Assembly: GCF_001597735.1 (NCBI RefSeq)
Contig: NZ_LUTS01000004.1
Span: 280,750 to 344,749, forward strand
Length of the DNA: 64,000 nucleotides
Source: Neptuniibacter pectenicola
Lineage (GTDB): Bacteria > Pseudomonadota > Gammaproteobacteria > Pseudomonadales > Balneatricaceae
Direction of reading: 5' to 3'
Within the stretch, counting starts at the first letter, position 1. Each line of letters opens with the position of its first letter. Below the pieces are notes generated by a model. That model was not told the DNA's origin, made no database searches, and saw only the letters and a list, made by a program, of their open reading frames with translations. Positions 38,299 through 46,973 of the stretch are shown in pieces. The translations under genes were made by a program, and so were the position numbers.

Positions 38299-39624
38299 CT
38301 ACATCTTGCGTTTTTTCTTTTCCGTTTTTTTAAACACGGCAATCCAAGCGAAGGCTAATATCACCATAAAGGTTAAAGCATTGGCTGGCATTTGAAGATT
38401 AAAATCAACGGTTGCGTGAATCAGCATGGCAATGATCGACATAGACGCGCCAAAAGCGATGCCTCGTAATAGCTTATCGCGTCGTTTGTATTGTGCATAA
38501 AGTCCAGCGCCTAGAGTGAGTAATAAGGTTAAGGCGAGGGGGGCTGCACCTAGTAAACCAAATTCAGAACTAAACTCAAGGTAATCATTATGCGTATTCA
38601 CATAAAAGCCGCGCCCAACATCCTTGGTTCTATATTCAGGAAAGGCCGTATAAAAAGTACCGGCACCGGTGCCGGTTAATAACTGGGGCTGCATAAGGTT
38701 AATCGTAGCTTTGGCGACTTCGTCACGAGACTCTTTCTCAATACTCGTTTTTTGCAGTCTATCAGCGACTTCCTGAACACCAAAAAAAGTACCGACCACA
38801 AAAATATCTAAAATAATTAAACTACTAAGCAGAATAATCATGCTGCGCGTTGCTTTTCTACTCAGAATTAAACCGAGCACTCCCATGATCATCAAGCTGG
38901 CAAAAAACGAGGTATTCCCCATGCGTGAGTGAGTCATTACCAACCCTGCAACTATTATCAGCAATGAAATTCTAAGCACTATTTTCTGACTAAGGAGGGC
39001 CGTAAGCCAGCGCCGTCCACGCTCTCTCCAGTTATGGGAGCCGTCATCTTTTAAGGTCGATATCATTAAGCCTATCCCAAGGGATACGCACATGACTAAG
39101 TAACCTGCTTGGCTGTTACGGTTGATAAATGTGCCCGTTGAAACGCCTTGATAGCTCTCTTTAGGGATCAGAAAAGAGAATTCATAGCCGGTCAAGGTCA
39201 TTAAACTGCCATAAATTGCTTGGAATAGAGCCGAACCCACTAAGATATAACCTGTGAGTAAAATTCTAGATCGGCTCCTAACCAGTTGTAAGGTTAAACA
39301 GAAGGTCGCTAATAGGCACCATCCCCACACGGCATCATGCAAACTATCAGTGGGAGATATCGATAGGTTTAATGCTGGAATGGCTTGTAAGCTTATCCAA
39401 ATATTTCCTAAAGAGATGAGCCCAATAACCGGTAATGATTTTTTTAAGGGTGTGGATAAAGAAAAATTATGTAGCTGTTTATAAAGAACAAAAATAGACA
39501 ATAACAGGACTAAGCCGCACAACAGGGATAGGGACCACAGTCGATTACTGGCTAAAGGTAAAGGTGCCCAAATTAAAATACCTAAAAAGAAATAAAACAA
39601 CGTGCGATCAGATGATCTGTCCAT
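38299..39624 (-). CDS. O-antigen ligase/polymerase family membrane protein
   Basis: This 441-aa protein has about 11 hydrophobic helices and the Wzy_C/WaaL-type periplasmic loop motif FINRNSQAGYLVM near residue 168. HSRMGNTSFFASL, TGTGAGTFYTAFPEYR and NTHNDYLEFSSEFGLLGA near 340-360 follow. These residues (RNxxAG and HNDYLE) are typical of ligases and of exopolysaccharide polymerases. Whether it ligates O-antigen or polymerises is unknown. Its lone minus-strand position beside the glycan locus supports a role at export. Its stop TAG is again in a TGTAGGA context. Confidence 0.85.
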   Translation of the reverse strand: MDRSSDRTLFYFFLGILIWAPLPLASNRLWSLSLLCGLVLLLSIFVLYKQLHNFSLSTPLKKSLPVIGLISLGNIWISLQAIPALNLSISPTDSLHDAVWGWCLLATFCLTLQLVRSRSRILLTGYILVGSALFQAIYGSLMTLTGYEFSFLIPKESYQGVSTGTFINRNSQAGYLVMCVSLGIGLMISTLKDDGSHNWRERGRRWLTALLSQKIVLRISLLIIVAGLVMTHSRMGNTSFFASLMIMGVLGLILSRKATRSMIILLSSLIILDIFVVGTFFGVQEVADRLQKTSIEKESRDEVAKATINLMQPQLLTGTGAGTFYTAFPEYRTKDVGRGFYVNTHNDYLEFSSEFGLLGAAPLALTLLLTLGAGLYAQYKRRDKLLRGIAFGASMSIIAMLIHATVDFNLQMPANALTFMVILAFAWIAVFKKTEKKKRKM

Positions 39625-39722
39625 AAATCAAAAGCCAACATATAAATTTCTATTAATAAGAAGTGAGTATACTAGATCGATATTTCAGTAAAATATCGGT
39701 AGTTTATGTTTATTTAGTAAAT

Positions 39723-39745
39723 AAAAAAGCGCCTAGAGGCGCTTT
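39723..39745 (-). terminator. Terminator after the 39762-40265 gene
   Basis: AAAGCGCC-TAGA-GGCGCTTT forms an 8-bp stem. In minus-strand reading a run of T follows. It lies 16 bp past the stop of the minus-strand gene upstream. Confidence 0.88.
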
Positions 39746-39761
39746 CTTATCTATAAAATAT

Positions 39762-40265
39762 CTAGGTTGGGCTTGGGTTCCCACCGCCGCCGTTACCTGC
39801 ATTGCTGCCAAATGACGGAGGTGAAATTGCATTACCCGTTTGGCTAGGTGTAGTACCTAAACCTGTCCCTTGAGGTTGTCCGCCAGCCGCAGTTGCTTGA
39901 GCAACATCGGTAGGGTCAGCACCGGCTAAAATAGCGGCTTGGGCTACCAGTTCGGGGTTTGCACCTGCTCTGATCGCCGCTTCAACAAGCGCGACCGGAT
40001 CTAAGCCGCTTTCAATTCCTGCGGTAACAAAACTATCTAATAAGTTTTTGTTAACGGCTGCCACATTCGACATAAGCGTATCTATATCGGCAGTTGTACA
40101 GTTATTTACTACAGTACCGGCGTCTTCGTAAAGGCAGTGGGCTAGAGCCTCGGATAAAACATCTACCGTTGGCGCATTTGAAGCTAATCCTTCCGAAATA
40201 TCCGCATAGCTGGCTGAAAAAGGTAGTAATACACCTATAGCCAAAGAAATTATTGTGCGTCGCAT
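39762..40265 (-). CDS. Small secreted protein with Ala-rich repeats and Gly/Pro tail
   Basis: This 167-aa protein has a signal peptide (about 1-21, ending SYADI) and two cysteines, near 43 and 55, that may pair in the periplasm. Three short helical repeats follow: LDPVALVEAAIRAG, ANPELVAQAAILAG and ADPTDVAQATAAG (about 88-128). The tail is disordered and rich in Gly, Asn, Pro and Ser. I cannot assign a function. Its place between the ligase and the glycan synthesis genes suggests a surface or matrix role, as inference only. GGAGTG lies 6 nt before the ATG. Confidence 0.75.
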   Translation of the reverse strand: MRRTIISLAIGVLLPFSASYADISEGLASNAPTVDVLSEALAHCLYEDAGTVVNNCTTADIDTLMSNVAAVNKNLLDSFVTAGIESGLDPVALVEAAIRAGANPELVAQAAILAGADPTDVAQATAAGGQPQGTGLGTTPSQTGNAISPPSFGSNAGNGGGGNPSPT

Positions 40266-40301
40266 CGTAACACTCCATGTTTTATGGATAACTATTGGCC
40301 G

Positions 40302-40330
40302 ATTGTAACATTGAGTAAATGGATAAACAA
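40302..40330 (-). promoter_or_regulatory. Promoter for the small secreted protein
   Basis: In minus-strand reading TTGTTT (40330-40325), a 17-bp spacer and TACAAT (40307-40302) lie about 37 bp before the start codon. Confidence 0.5.
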
Positions 40331-40503
40331 ACAGCTAACTTCGTGCTTTTTTGGTGCTTAAGTTTGCACTGAAACAGAGCATTTATAGGGCTTATTGTAT
40401 TTTCTAACAATTCACTCATCTGTTCAAAAAAACATCACATACCTGCTTTACAATACAGATAAGCTGTTTCAGTATTATCATACCGCACTGCAAAAAAATT
40501 ACA

Positions 40504-40532
40504 TTGCTGAATGGCTTCTTAATATTTAGAAT
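40504..40532 (+). promoter_or_regulatory. Promoter for the polysaccharide operon
   Basis: TTGCTG (40504-40509), a 17-bp spacer and TAGAAT (40527-40532) precede the initiating transferase by 50 bp. The rest of the 316-bp intergenic region (40266-40581) is AT-rich and shows no other clear site. Confidence 0.45.
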
Positions 40533-40581
40533 AGCGGTGGCCATTGGATTATGGAAGCAGGCTTTTTTTAAGGGAAAATAG

Positions 40582-42033
40582 ATGGACAGCAGTACTTCTA
40601 GCGTCAACAGTGCCAATTTTGCGGTTTCTGTTCGCCGTAATAGACGCCTATTAAAAAATCATGAATCACTCGTTGCGCTATTTCAAGTCGCAACGGATCT
40701 ATTTGTGGCCGCAAGTTTATTATTTATCTTTACCTGGTCGAAGCTCGAGGCGTTCCCGCCCGCTTATCGCGTACTCACCGTTATTACAATCTGTAGTTTA
40801 TGGTTTATTTATAGCTCCCGTGGGGTTTATCGACAATCCTCAGGTTACTTTCGTGGTTGCCTTCGCCTGTCCAGTGCATGGCTGATGTTGATCCTACTGT
40901 TAACATTTATTGGCTTTATTACGAAGACATCCGAGATTTTCTCGCGAGAGATCTTGTTGACGTGGGCTGCCTCTATCCTTGTGGTACAGAACCTCTCGTT
41001 TTGCTTAGTGAGTTATCTGTCTAAAAAATACAAAGAGAGCTTTGGTCACCATCTGCCAGTCATGATTATTGGGACAGGCTCTGTTGCTCAACACCTTGTT
41101 GAAAGTTTAAATAAAAACAGATGGTTGCCTGATAAGGTTATAGGCTGCGTTAAAAGTTTAGATAAAGACCAAACAACAACCGTTGGGAATGTAAATGTGT
41201 TGGGTGGTCTTGAAAATATACGTGACTTGATTAAAGAACATGACATTCGGCGTATCTATATTGCCCTCCCGATGGAGGCTTCAAAGCAGATCGAAGGCGT
41301 AAATATCGATCTACTTGATGAAAATGTTGATGTGATTTGGGCACCTGATATTTTTGCGCTTAACCTGCTGAATCACTCCGTTAGAGAGGTTGCGGGAGTC
41401 CCGCTTATCTCACTGAATGAGAGCCCACTCACATCCTCCAAAGTCTCCATGATAATGAAAGATGTCATGGATCGTACTATCGCTGCTATCGCCTTGTTAA
41501 TGCTCTCGCCGTTAATGCTCTGGGTGGCGTATAAAGTAAAACGCTCATCACCGGGTCCTGTCTTTTTTAAACAGGATCGTCACGGTTGGGACGGTAAAGT
41601 GATAAAGGTGTGGAAGTTCCGTAGTATGAAACTTCACGAAGAAACCAACGGCGAAGTAAAACAAGCCACCAAAGAAGATCCGCGTATCACCGACATTGGC
41701 CGCCTAATTCGTCGCACTTCTATAGATGAGCTTCCACAGCTTATAAATGTACTGCAAGGCACTATGTCACTCGTGGGGCCAAGACCTCATGCCGTAGCCC
41801 ATAATAATTACTACTCAGACAAAATTAACGCTTACCTTGCACGGCATCGAATAAAGCCAGGCATAACAGGGCTAGCGCAAATTAACGGTTACCGTGGTGA
41901 AACTGAGACCATCGACAAGATGGAAAAGCGGGTTGAGTATGATTTGAATTATATAAATAACTGGTCGTTGGGGTTAGATGTGAAGATATTGATTAAGACG
42001 CCATTGAGTTTGTTGGCAAAAGATATTTATTGA
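40582..42033 (+). CDS. Undecaprenyl-phosphate glycosyl-1-phosphate transferase (WcaJ type)
   Basis: This 483-aa polyisoprenyl-phosphate hexose-1-phosphate transferase has four N-terminal helices (about 33-130) and a Rossmann-like CoA-binding domain (about 150-270, MIIGTGSVAQHLVESL). A re-entrant membrane helix (about 300-320) precedes the catalytic bacterial-sugar-transferase domain: FFKQDRHGWDGKVIKVWKFR, DELPQLINVLQGTMSLVGPRP, KPGITGLAQINGYRG. It loads the first sugar phosphate, probably glucose-1-P, onto the lipid carrier and so starts repeat-unit synthesis. AAGGGAAA precedes the ATG. It heads the plus-strand glycan run. Confidence 0.92.
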   Translation: MDSSTSSVNSANFAVSVRRNRRLLKNHESLVALFQVATDLFVAASLLFIFTWSKLEAFPPAYRVLTVITICSLWFIYSSRGVYRQSSGYFRGCLRLSSAWLMLILLLTFIGFITKTSEIFSREILLTWAASILVVQNLSFCLVSYLSKKYKESFGHHLPVMIIGTGSVAQHLVESLNKNRWLPDKVIGCVKSLDKDQTTTVGNVNVLGGLENIRDLIKEHDIRRIYIALPMEASKQIEGVNIDLLDENVDVIWAPDIFALNLLNHSVREVAGVPLISLNESPLTSSKVSMIMKDVMDRTIAAIALLMLSPLMLWVAYKVKRSSPGPVFFKQDRHGWDGKVIKVWKFRSMKLHEETNGEVKQATKEDPRITDIGRLIRRTSIDELPQLINVLQGTMSLVGPRPHAVAHNNYYSDKINAYLARHRIKPGITGLAQINGYRGETETIDKMEKRVEYDLNYINNWSLGLDVKILIKTPLSLLAKDIY

Positions 42034-42110
42034 AGAGTTGGTGTTTTTTACTTCGGATTTATAGATGCTTTTTTAAAACCGTATAAAGATAATAGTTTGG
42101 AAGATTGAAT

Positions 42111-43373
42111 GTGAAGGTACGATATCTGCTGAGTAAAATTGCCGATCATAGCGATAAGAAAAAGCTGCTGAAGAATTTTATGGCGTTATCAGTATTGCGA
42201 GGCTTTGAATTTATAGTTCCAATAATAACCTTGCCCTATTTGATAAGAGTTTTGGGTATAGAAACGTATGGCCTTATAAGTTTTGCATTAGCTTTCTCGT
42301 TGTATTTTGGGTTTGTAATTCAGTATGGTTTTCCCCTAACTGCTACGCGCGAAATAGCACGTAATCAAGATGATTTGATGGCTGTTTCGTTGATATATAT
42401 AAATACGTTATGGAGTTCTATATTTTTAAGTCTTTTCTGTTTGTTAGTTCTAATTCTAATTATTTTTAATGTCGGTTTTTTTGAGGTGGACTATCAATTA
42501 TATTTGTTAACGTTTCTTTATGTGGCTTTTCAAAATGTTTTTCCTATCTGGTTTTTTCAAGGAATGGAGAAGATGAAGTACATAGCTTATATAAATGTAC
42601 TTACAAAGCTTGTTTTTTTGATTGGGTTGTTTGTTTTTGTTGTAGAAGAGAGGGATTATATTTATGTTCCTTTGATGCAATTGGTTATGGCAATTTTAAA
42701 TGTTGTTTTTGCGGTTTATATTATAAAGAGACAATTTAAGATTGGTTTTGGCTTGGTGAATGTTTTTGAGGTTAAGAAAGTCCTCTATGCTAATTTTAGC
42801 GTTTTCTCAAGTCAGATTATGCCTAGTATATTTAATAACACATTACCATTTGTCCTTGGGCTATATACTAACAATAGTATTGTTGGTATGTATACAGCAG
42901 CTGTTAGGATTGTTGATGCAGTAAATTCGATTGGTTTTGTCATATCTAATACATTTTTGCCTCATTTAACTAATAATATGCTTAAATTTAATGCTTTTAA
43001 GAAAATAATGTTAAGCATATCTTTTTTTCTAAGCTTGGCAGTGTTTTTGTTGGCGGATGTAATCGAAGGGTTAGTATTGGGGGAGACTGATAGTGATCTT
43101 GGGTATTACCTTCAATATCTCTCAATTAATGTGATATTAACATTCAGTATACTTATTTTTAGTACAAATTATTTGGTAATAATGAATAAGGATCGTTTGA
43201 TTAGAAATGTAGCCGTGAGCTGTTCTAGTTTGTTTCTGTTTGTATCGTTCGTATTTGTCCCTGTTTATGGTATATGGTCTGCTTTAACGTTATTGATGGG
43301 GCTTAAGTTTAGTATGGCCGTGATAAGCTTTTATTATTATAAGAAATATAATGCTGAATTTGGTGTTTTATGA
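42111..43373 (+). CDS. wzx: Repeat-unit flippase, Wzx/MATE-like
   Basis: This protein of about 420 aa has 12 or more hydrophobic helices and the polysaccharide-biosynthesis (MOP) N-terminus LSVLRGFEFIVPIITLPYLIR...GLISFALAFSLYF. It moves lipid-linked repeat units across the inner membrane. I prefer GTG 42111, with GGAAG 7 nt upstream, over TTG 42105, which lies too close to it. GC content drops sharply here compared with the preceding gene. Its stop overlaps the next start. Confidence 0.9.
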   Translation: MKVRYLLSKIADHSDKKKLLKNFMALSVLRGFEFIVPIITLPYLIRVLGIETYGLISFALAFSLYFGFVIQYGFPLTATREIARNQDDLMAVSLIYINTLWSSIFLSLFCLLVLILIIFNVGFFEVDYQLYLLTFLYVAFQNVFPIWFFQGMEKMKYIAYINVLTKLVFLIGLFVFVVEERDYIYVPLMQLVMAILNVVFAVYIIKRQFKIGFGLVNVFEVKKVLYANFSVFSSQIMPSIFNNTLPFVLGLYTNNSIVGMYTAAVRIVDAVNSIGFVISNTFLPHLTNNMLKFNAFKKIMLSISFFLSLAVFLLADVIEGLVLGETDSDLGYYLQYLSINVILTFSILIFSTNYLVIMNKDRLIRNVAVSCSSLFLFVSFVFVPVYGIWSALTLLMGLKFSMAVISFYYYKKYNAEFGVL

Positions 43374-43870
43374 TTATTGAGAAACATATTTTGTTTATGT
43401 ATAGGTGTGCTCGATATCTACATCTATATTACGTTGAAAAAAAATTGTCGAGAGGGAGCTTTAAGTGGTTTATAAATAAAGCTGTCACGAAAGTAATCTA
43501 TAAATATTATGATTGTTTATTATCATTTCTCTATGGAGCGTACTTGCCATATACGGCAAGCGTTGGAAAGGGGTTGAGATTAAATCATTCGTTTCACGGT
43601 GTGTTTATATCTGAAAATGCTGTTATTGGAGATAATTGCACGATCCTACAGCATGTGACTATTGGGTCAAATCAGCCTTTGACTTCAGAGGCTCCAATCA
43701 TAGGGGATAATGTTTTTATAGGCTGCAATTGTTCTATTGTAGGAACTACAAGTATCGGAAATAACTGCATAATTGGTGCAGGGGTTGTTATTGCTAATTC
43801 AGAAATTGAAGAAAATTCAACAGTTGTTGGTCAAAAATTCAGAATTATTAAAAATGAGAAGTGTAAATGA
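43370..43870 (+). CDS. Serine acetyltransferase-like hexapeptide acyltransferase
   Basis: This 166-aa left-handed beta-helix protein has hexapeptide turns such as ISENAVIGDNCTILQHVTIG (about 78-97), IIGDNVFIGCNCSIVG, IGNNCIIGAGVVI and NSTVVGQ. It resembles the C-terminal part of CysE with the catalytic His region NHSFHGVFIS. Inside a glycan locus such proteins usually O- or N-acetylate a sugar; true cysteine synthesis is unlikely. It overlaps wzx by 4 bp and the next gene by 4 bp. Confidence 0.85.
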   Translation: MIIEKHILFMYRCARYLHLYYVEKKLSRGSFKWFINKAVTKVIYKYYDCLLSFLYGAYLPYTASVGKGLRLNHSFHGVFISENAVIGDNCTILQHVTIGSNQPLTSEAPIIGDNVFIGCNCSIVGTTSIGNNCIIGAGVVIANSEIEENSTVVGQKFRIIKNEKCK

Positions 43871-45069
43871 AAGTATTATATCTTAATACCTTATATGCTC
43901 CAGAGTATGGTGGTGGTGCTGAAGTTACCTTGAAGTTACTCGCTGAATCTATGCAGAATTCAGGGCATGAAGTAGTAGTTCTGACTTTAAGCGAGAACGA
44001 TGAATTAATTGAAGAAGTTATAGATGGAGTTAGAGTTATAAGGGCAAAACTTCAAAATAGATTTTGGCATCAGTATGAAGAAAAGCCAAGCGTCTATGAT
44101 AGAGCTCTATGGCATTTACAGGATATAGATAATAAAAGAATGGCTAGAGTGCTTGGAGAAGTATTGGATAAAGAAAAACCAGATGTTGTAAGTTGTCACA
44201 ATTTGATTGGCTGGTCTTCGTCTTCATGGGAGATGATACATAATAAGGGGGTCCCAATAGTTCAGGTTTTACATGATTTGTATAATTTATGCCCCAATAG
44301 CACCATGTTTAAAAATGACTCTTCATGCAAAAAACGATGTTTTAAATGTAAGGCTTTTAGGTATGCAAATCCAAAAAAATCCGAAGTTGTGTCTGCAGTT
44401 GTCGGCGTAAGCGAGTATATCCTTGATACACATTTAAAATACGGTGTGTTTGGAAAGGCTCCTATAAAAATAAATATAAAAAACATAAGAAATATTGATA
44501 GTGGAATAATAGAGCCTAAAGAGAGTGGAGTAAGTATTACATTTGGGTTTATTGGGGCACTAATTAAATCTAAAGGTATTGAGTTATTGATAGAAGAGTT
44601 TAATAAATTAAAAGATGAAAATGTTGATCTGGTAATAGCGGGAAAAGGTGAAGATGAATATGTTAAATATCTTCATTCAATTTCAGGTGGCCGTATTAAG
44701 TTTTTGGGGCAGGTTCCGCCGGCAGATTTCTATAATTCAGTTGACTTAGTTGTTGTTCCTTCTTTATGGAATGATACGTTGCCTGGAGTAGTGTTTGAGT
44801 CATTTATATTCGGTAAACCTGTTATTGGTAGCGATCGGGGTGGAATTCCTGAAATGATAACTGATGGTGTTAATGGTTTTGTTTTTGATCCTGAAAGTGA
44901 TGGGCAGCTGTTGAGCTTGATGAATAATATAATATCTAATAGAAAGTGTTTGAATGAGCTTTCAAACCAAGCGAATCATTCGGCAGCCCCTTTTTTAGAT
45001 GTTGAAGGCTGGGTTAAATCTTATGAAGATTTGTATATAAAAGTTATAAATAATAGCTTGAAGGCCTAG
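43867..45069 (+). CDS. Family 4 glycosyltransferase
   Basis: This 400-aa GT-B retaining glycosyltransferase has an N-terminal acceptor domain starting NTLYAPEYGGGAEVTLKLLA. The C-terminal donor domain has FGFIGALIKSKGIELLIEEF, then VPSLWNDTLPGVVFESFIFG with the E-x7-E motif, and GSDRGGIPEM. The sugar is unknown. A cysteine cluster CKKRCFKCKAF near 155 is unusual for the family and might bind metal. It overlaps the acetyltransferase gene. Confidence 0.9.
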   Translation: MKVLYLNTLYAPEYGGGAEVTLKLLAESMQNSGHEVVVLTLSENDELIEEVIDGVRVIRAKLQNRFWHQYEEKPSVYDRALWHLQDIDNKRMARVLGEVLDKEKPDVVSCHNLIGWSSSSWEMIHNKGVPIVQVLHDLYNLCPNSTMFKNDSSCKKRCFKCKAFRYANPKKSEVVSAVVGVSEYILDTHLKYGVFGKAPIKINIKNIRNIDSGIIEPKESGVSITFGFIGALIKSKGIELLIEEFNKLKDENVDLVIAGKGEDEYVKYLHSISGGRIKFLGQVPPADFYNSVDLVVVPSLWNDTLPGVVFESFIFGKPVIGSDRGGIPEMITDGVNGFVFDPESDGQLLSLMNNIISNRKCLNELSNQANHSAAPFLDVEGWVKSYEDLYIKVINNSLKA

Positions 45070-45085
45070 TGTTTGAGACCTGAGT

Positions 45086-45766
45086 ATGATTACTTTTTTT
45101 AAAAATAACATGATGTTAATGCTGATAAGTAGCGTTCTGTTATTTCAATCGATAAGTCTTACTTCAAAAAGTCTTCCTTTTATAATGTTGACTTTTTTTC
45201 CTTTGTTCTTTCTGATGTATAAGTCTGGTCGTATTGTACCAATAAATAATAGTTTTATTATCTATCTTCTTTTTGTTTTTTTTATAATTATTTCGTTTAT
45301 CGCAACTAACGGAAGTTCTGGATTTTAATTTTTTTCACTAGCTTACTTCGTTGTACTTTATTCGATTTTTTTTGCATCGCCAGTGTATAAAGAGGTAAAG
45401 GTTGCAGATTATTTTTTACTAATGATGGTGATGTTATCGGTTGTTGCATTATTTCAATATTTGTTACAGTTCGTGGGCCTAGGTTATTGGTATGTTGGTG
45501 ACGTGGTAGGTGAGGGACTCCTTTTCAATAACTATAATTATCTTTATGAACATGCTTATGGATCTGGTTCTTACAAAATTAATGGTATTCTTTTTGAGCC
45601 TGCTCATAAAAATGAGTTAGCTGAAGCTATGTCGAAAGTAATTGAAACACCTAATACTCTTAGCAACCTTGCTAAAGAGGCTCAAAGGGAATCTTCTAAG
45701 TTCTTAGCCGTTGATAAATGGGTAAGTAAATACGTAGATTTATATAATCAACTTATTAGAAAATAA
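45086..45766 (+). pseudogene. Broken chimeric gene: wzy fragment joined to a GT4 C-terminus
   Basis: One frame runs across this stretch but is cut by TAA at 45326-45328. The first part (LFQSISLTSKSLPFIMLTFF) and the part after the stop (YFVVLYSIFFASPVYKEV, then GLGYWYVGDVVGEGLLFNNY) are homologous to the intact wzy that follows (FQSISLTSRDLPLIM, GLGYWYVGDFVSSNLLFDNY). At GILFEP the sequence switches to a glycosyltransferase family 4 C-terminus: AHKNELAEAMSKVIETPN through VDKWVSKYVDLYNQL. It reads as a deletion fusion between a wzy and a downstream GT gene, then a nonsense mutation. It is unlikely to be functional. Confidence 0.85.
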
Positions 45767-45785
45767 TGGTTTTTAGAAGGTTGAT

Positions 45786-46973
45786 ATGGAATTTTGGATT
45801 ATAAATAAAGCTAAATATATAAATAATAGTATAGTGGCAATTGTTTTTCTAGTGGTGGCCTTTCAGTCTATAAGTCTTACATCTAGAGATTTGCCTTTGA
45901 TAATGGTTTTGTACTTCCCGTTGTTGTCTTTGCTATTAGTTATTAAAGGAGTGACAATTAAATCAGAATTGTTATTTTGTTATTTTTTTGTTTTTATTTC
46001 TGTTCTTTTGTCATTTATTTATACCTACGGGGGAATTAATTTTTCCTATATGTCTATGATGTATTTTGTTGTATTGTATTTTATTTATTCTGTATATTTT
46101 CATAAAAAATCTTCTAAAGTAGCTCTTTTTTTTGTTGATTTGTTATTTGTTATGTCGTTAATAGCGGTAATGCAGTTTTTTTTGCAGAGATTGGGTCTTG
46201 GGTATTGGTATGTAGGTGATTTTGTTAGTTCAAATTTGCTTTTTGATAATTATAATTATTTATATGAGTACCCTTATGGTTCCGGCGTATATAAAATAAA
46301 TGGTTTTTTTTTCTTAGAGCCTTCTTTTTTGTCACAGTTTATAGCTTTAGCTATTATAGTTGAATTTTTAGGTAGAAAAAGGTTGGTCTATTTCTGTATA
46401 TTTTTTATTACGATTTTCTTATCTAAGACGGGATCTGGATTCCTTTTGTTGTTAGTTTTTTTTATTTTTGTTTCTTTGCAGAAAAAAGAGTATTTTTTAT
46501 TTTCAATTGTTATGTCATTACTTTTAAGTGTTCTATTGTTTGTATACGGTGAAGATGTTGTAAGTAGGTTATCCGAATTTGGAAGAGAGAATACTAGCGC
46601 ATTTGTTAGGTTTGTTGCTCCTTTTTTAAATTTGTCAGAGTATTGGGGAGAAGCAGCGACTTTGAATATCTTACTTGGCGAAGGAGCAGGGTCTGTTGAT
46701 AGTATTAACCTAACCTATCATGCAAATTATCCTTTGAGTGTGAAATTAACCATTGAGTATGGGCTGATAACGTCTGTTATCTTGCATTTTTATATGTTTT
46801 TATTTTTCAAAAACTCCATTTCTAAAGGACTAAAAGCCCCTCTTTTTGTCTTTATGTTTCTATCCAGTGGTGCGATGTTACAACCAATAACGCTCTTTAC
46901 AGTATGGTTTTTTCAGTTTATTCCTACAGTATTGTCTGATCCCCATAATATAAGTAGAAGGAAAGGGTTATGA
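45786..46973 (+). CDS. wzy: O-antigen/capsule polymerase Wzy-like membrane protein
   Basis: This 395-aa very hydrophobic protein (about 10-11 helices) has a large periplasmic loop near 145-185 (GLGYWYVGDFVSS, then YGSGVYKINGFFFLEPSFLS) and LGEGAGSVDSINLTYHANYP near 300. Wzy proteins are poorly conserved; the topology, the EPSFLSQ motif and the locus support this call. It overlaps the next glycosyltransferase by 4 bp. It is paralogous to the broken copy just upstream. Confidence 0.8.
   Translation: MEFWIINKAKYINNSIVAIVFLVVAFQSISLTSRDLPLIMVLYFPLLSLLLVIKGVTIKSELLFCYFFVFISVLLSFIYTYGGINFSYMSMMYFVVLYFIYSVYFHKKSSKVALFFVDLLFVMSLIAVMQFFLQRLGLGYWYVGDFVSSNLLFDNYNYLYEYPYGSGVYKINGFFFLEPSFLSQFIALAIIVEFLGRKRLVYFCIFFITIFLSKTGSGFLLLLVFFIFVSLQKKEYFLFSIVMSLLLSVLLFVYGEDVVSRLSEFGRENTSAFVRFVAPFLNLSEYWGEAATLNILLGEGAGSVDSINLTYHANYPLSVKLTIEYGLITSVILHFYMFLFFKNSISKGLKAPLFVFMFLSSGAMLQPITLFTVWFFQFIPTVLSDPHNISRRKGL

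Noticed and set aside
40531..40545. Possible ops/JUMPstart element (RfaH target) before the glycan operon
   Set aside because: AGCGGTGGCC only partly matches GGCGGTAGC and no wider JUMPstart sequence is seen.
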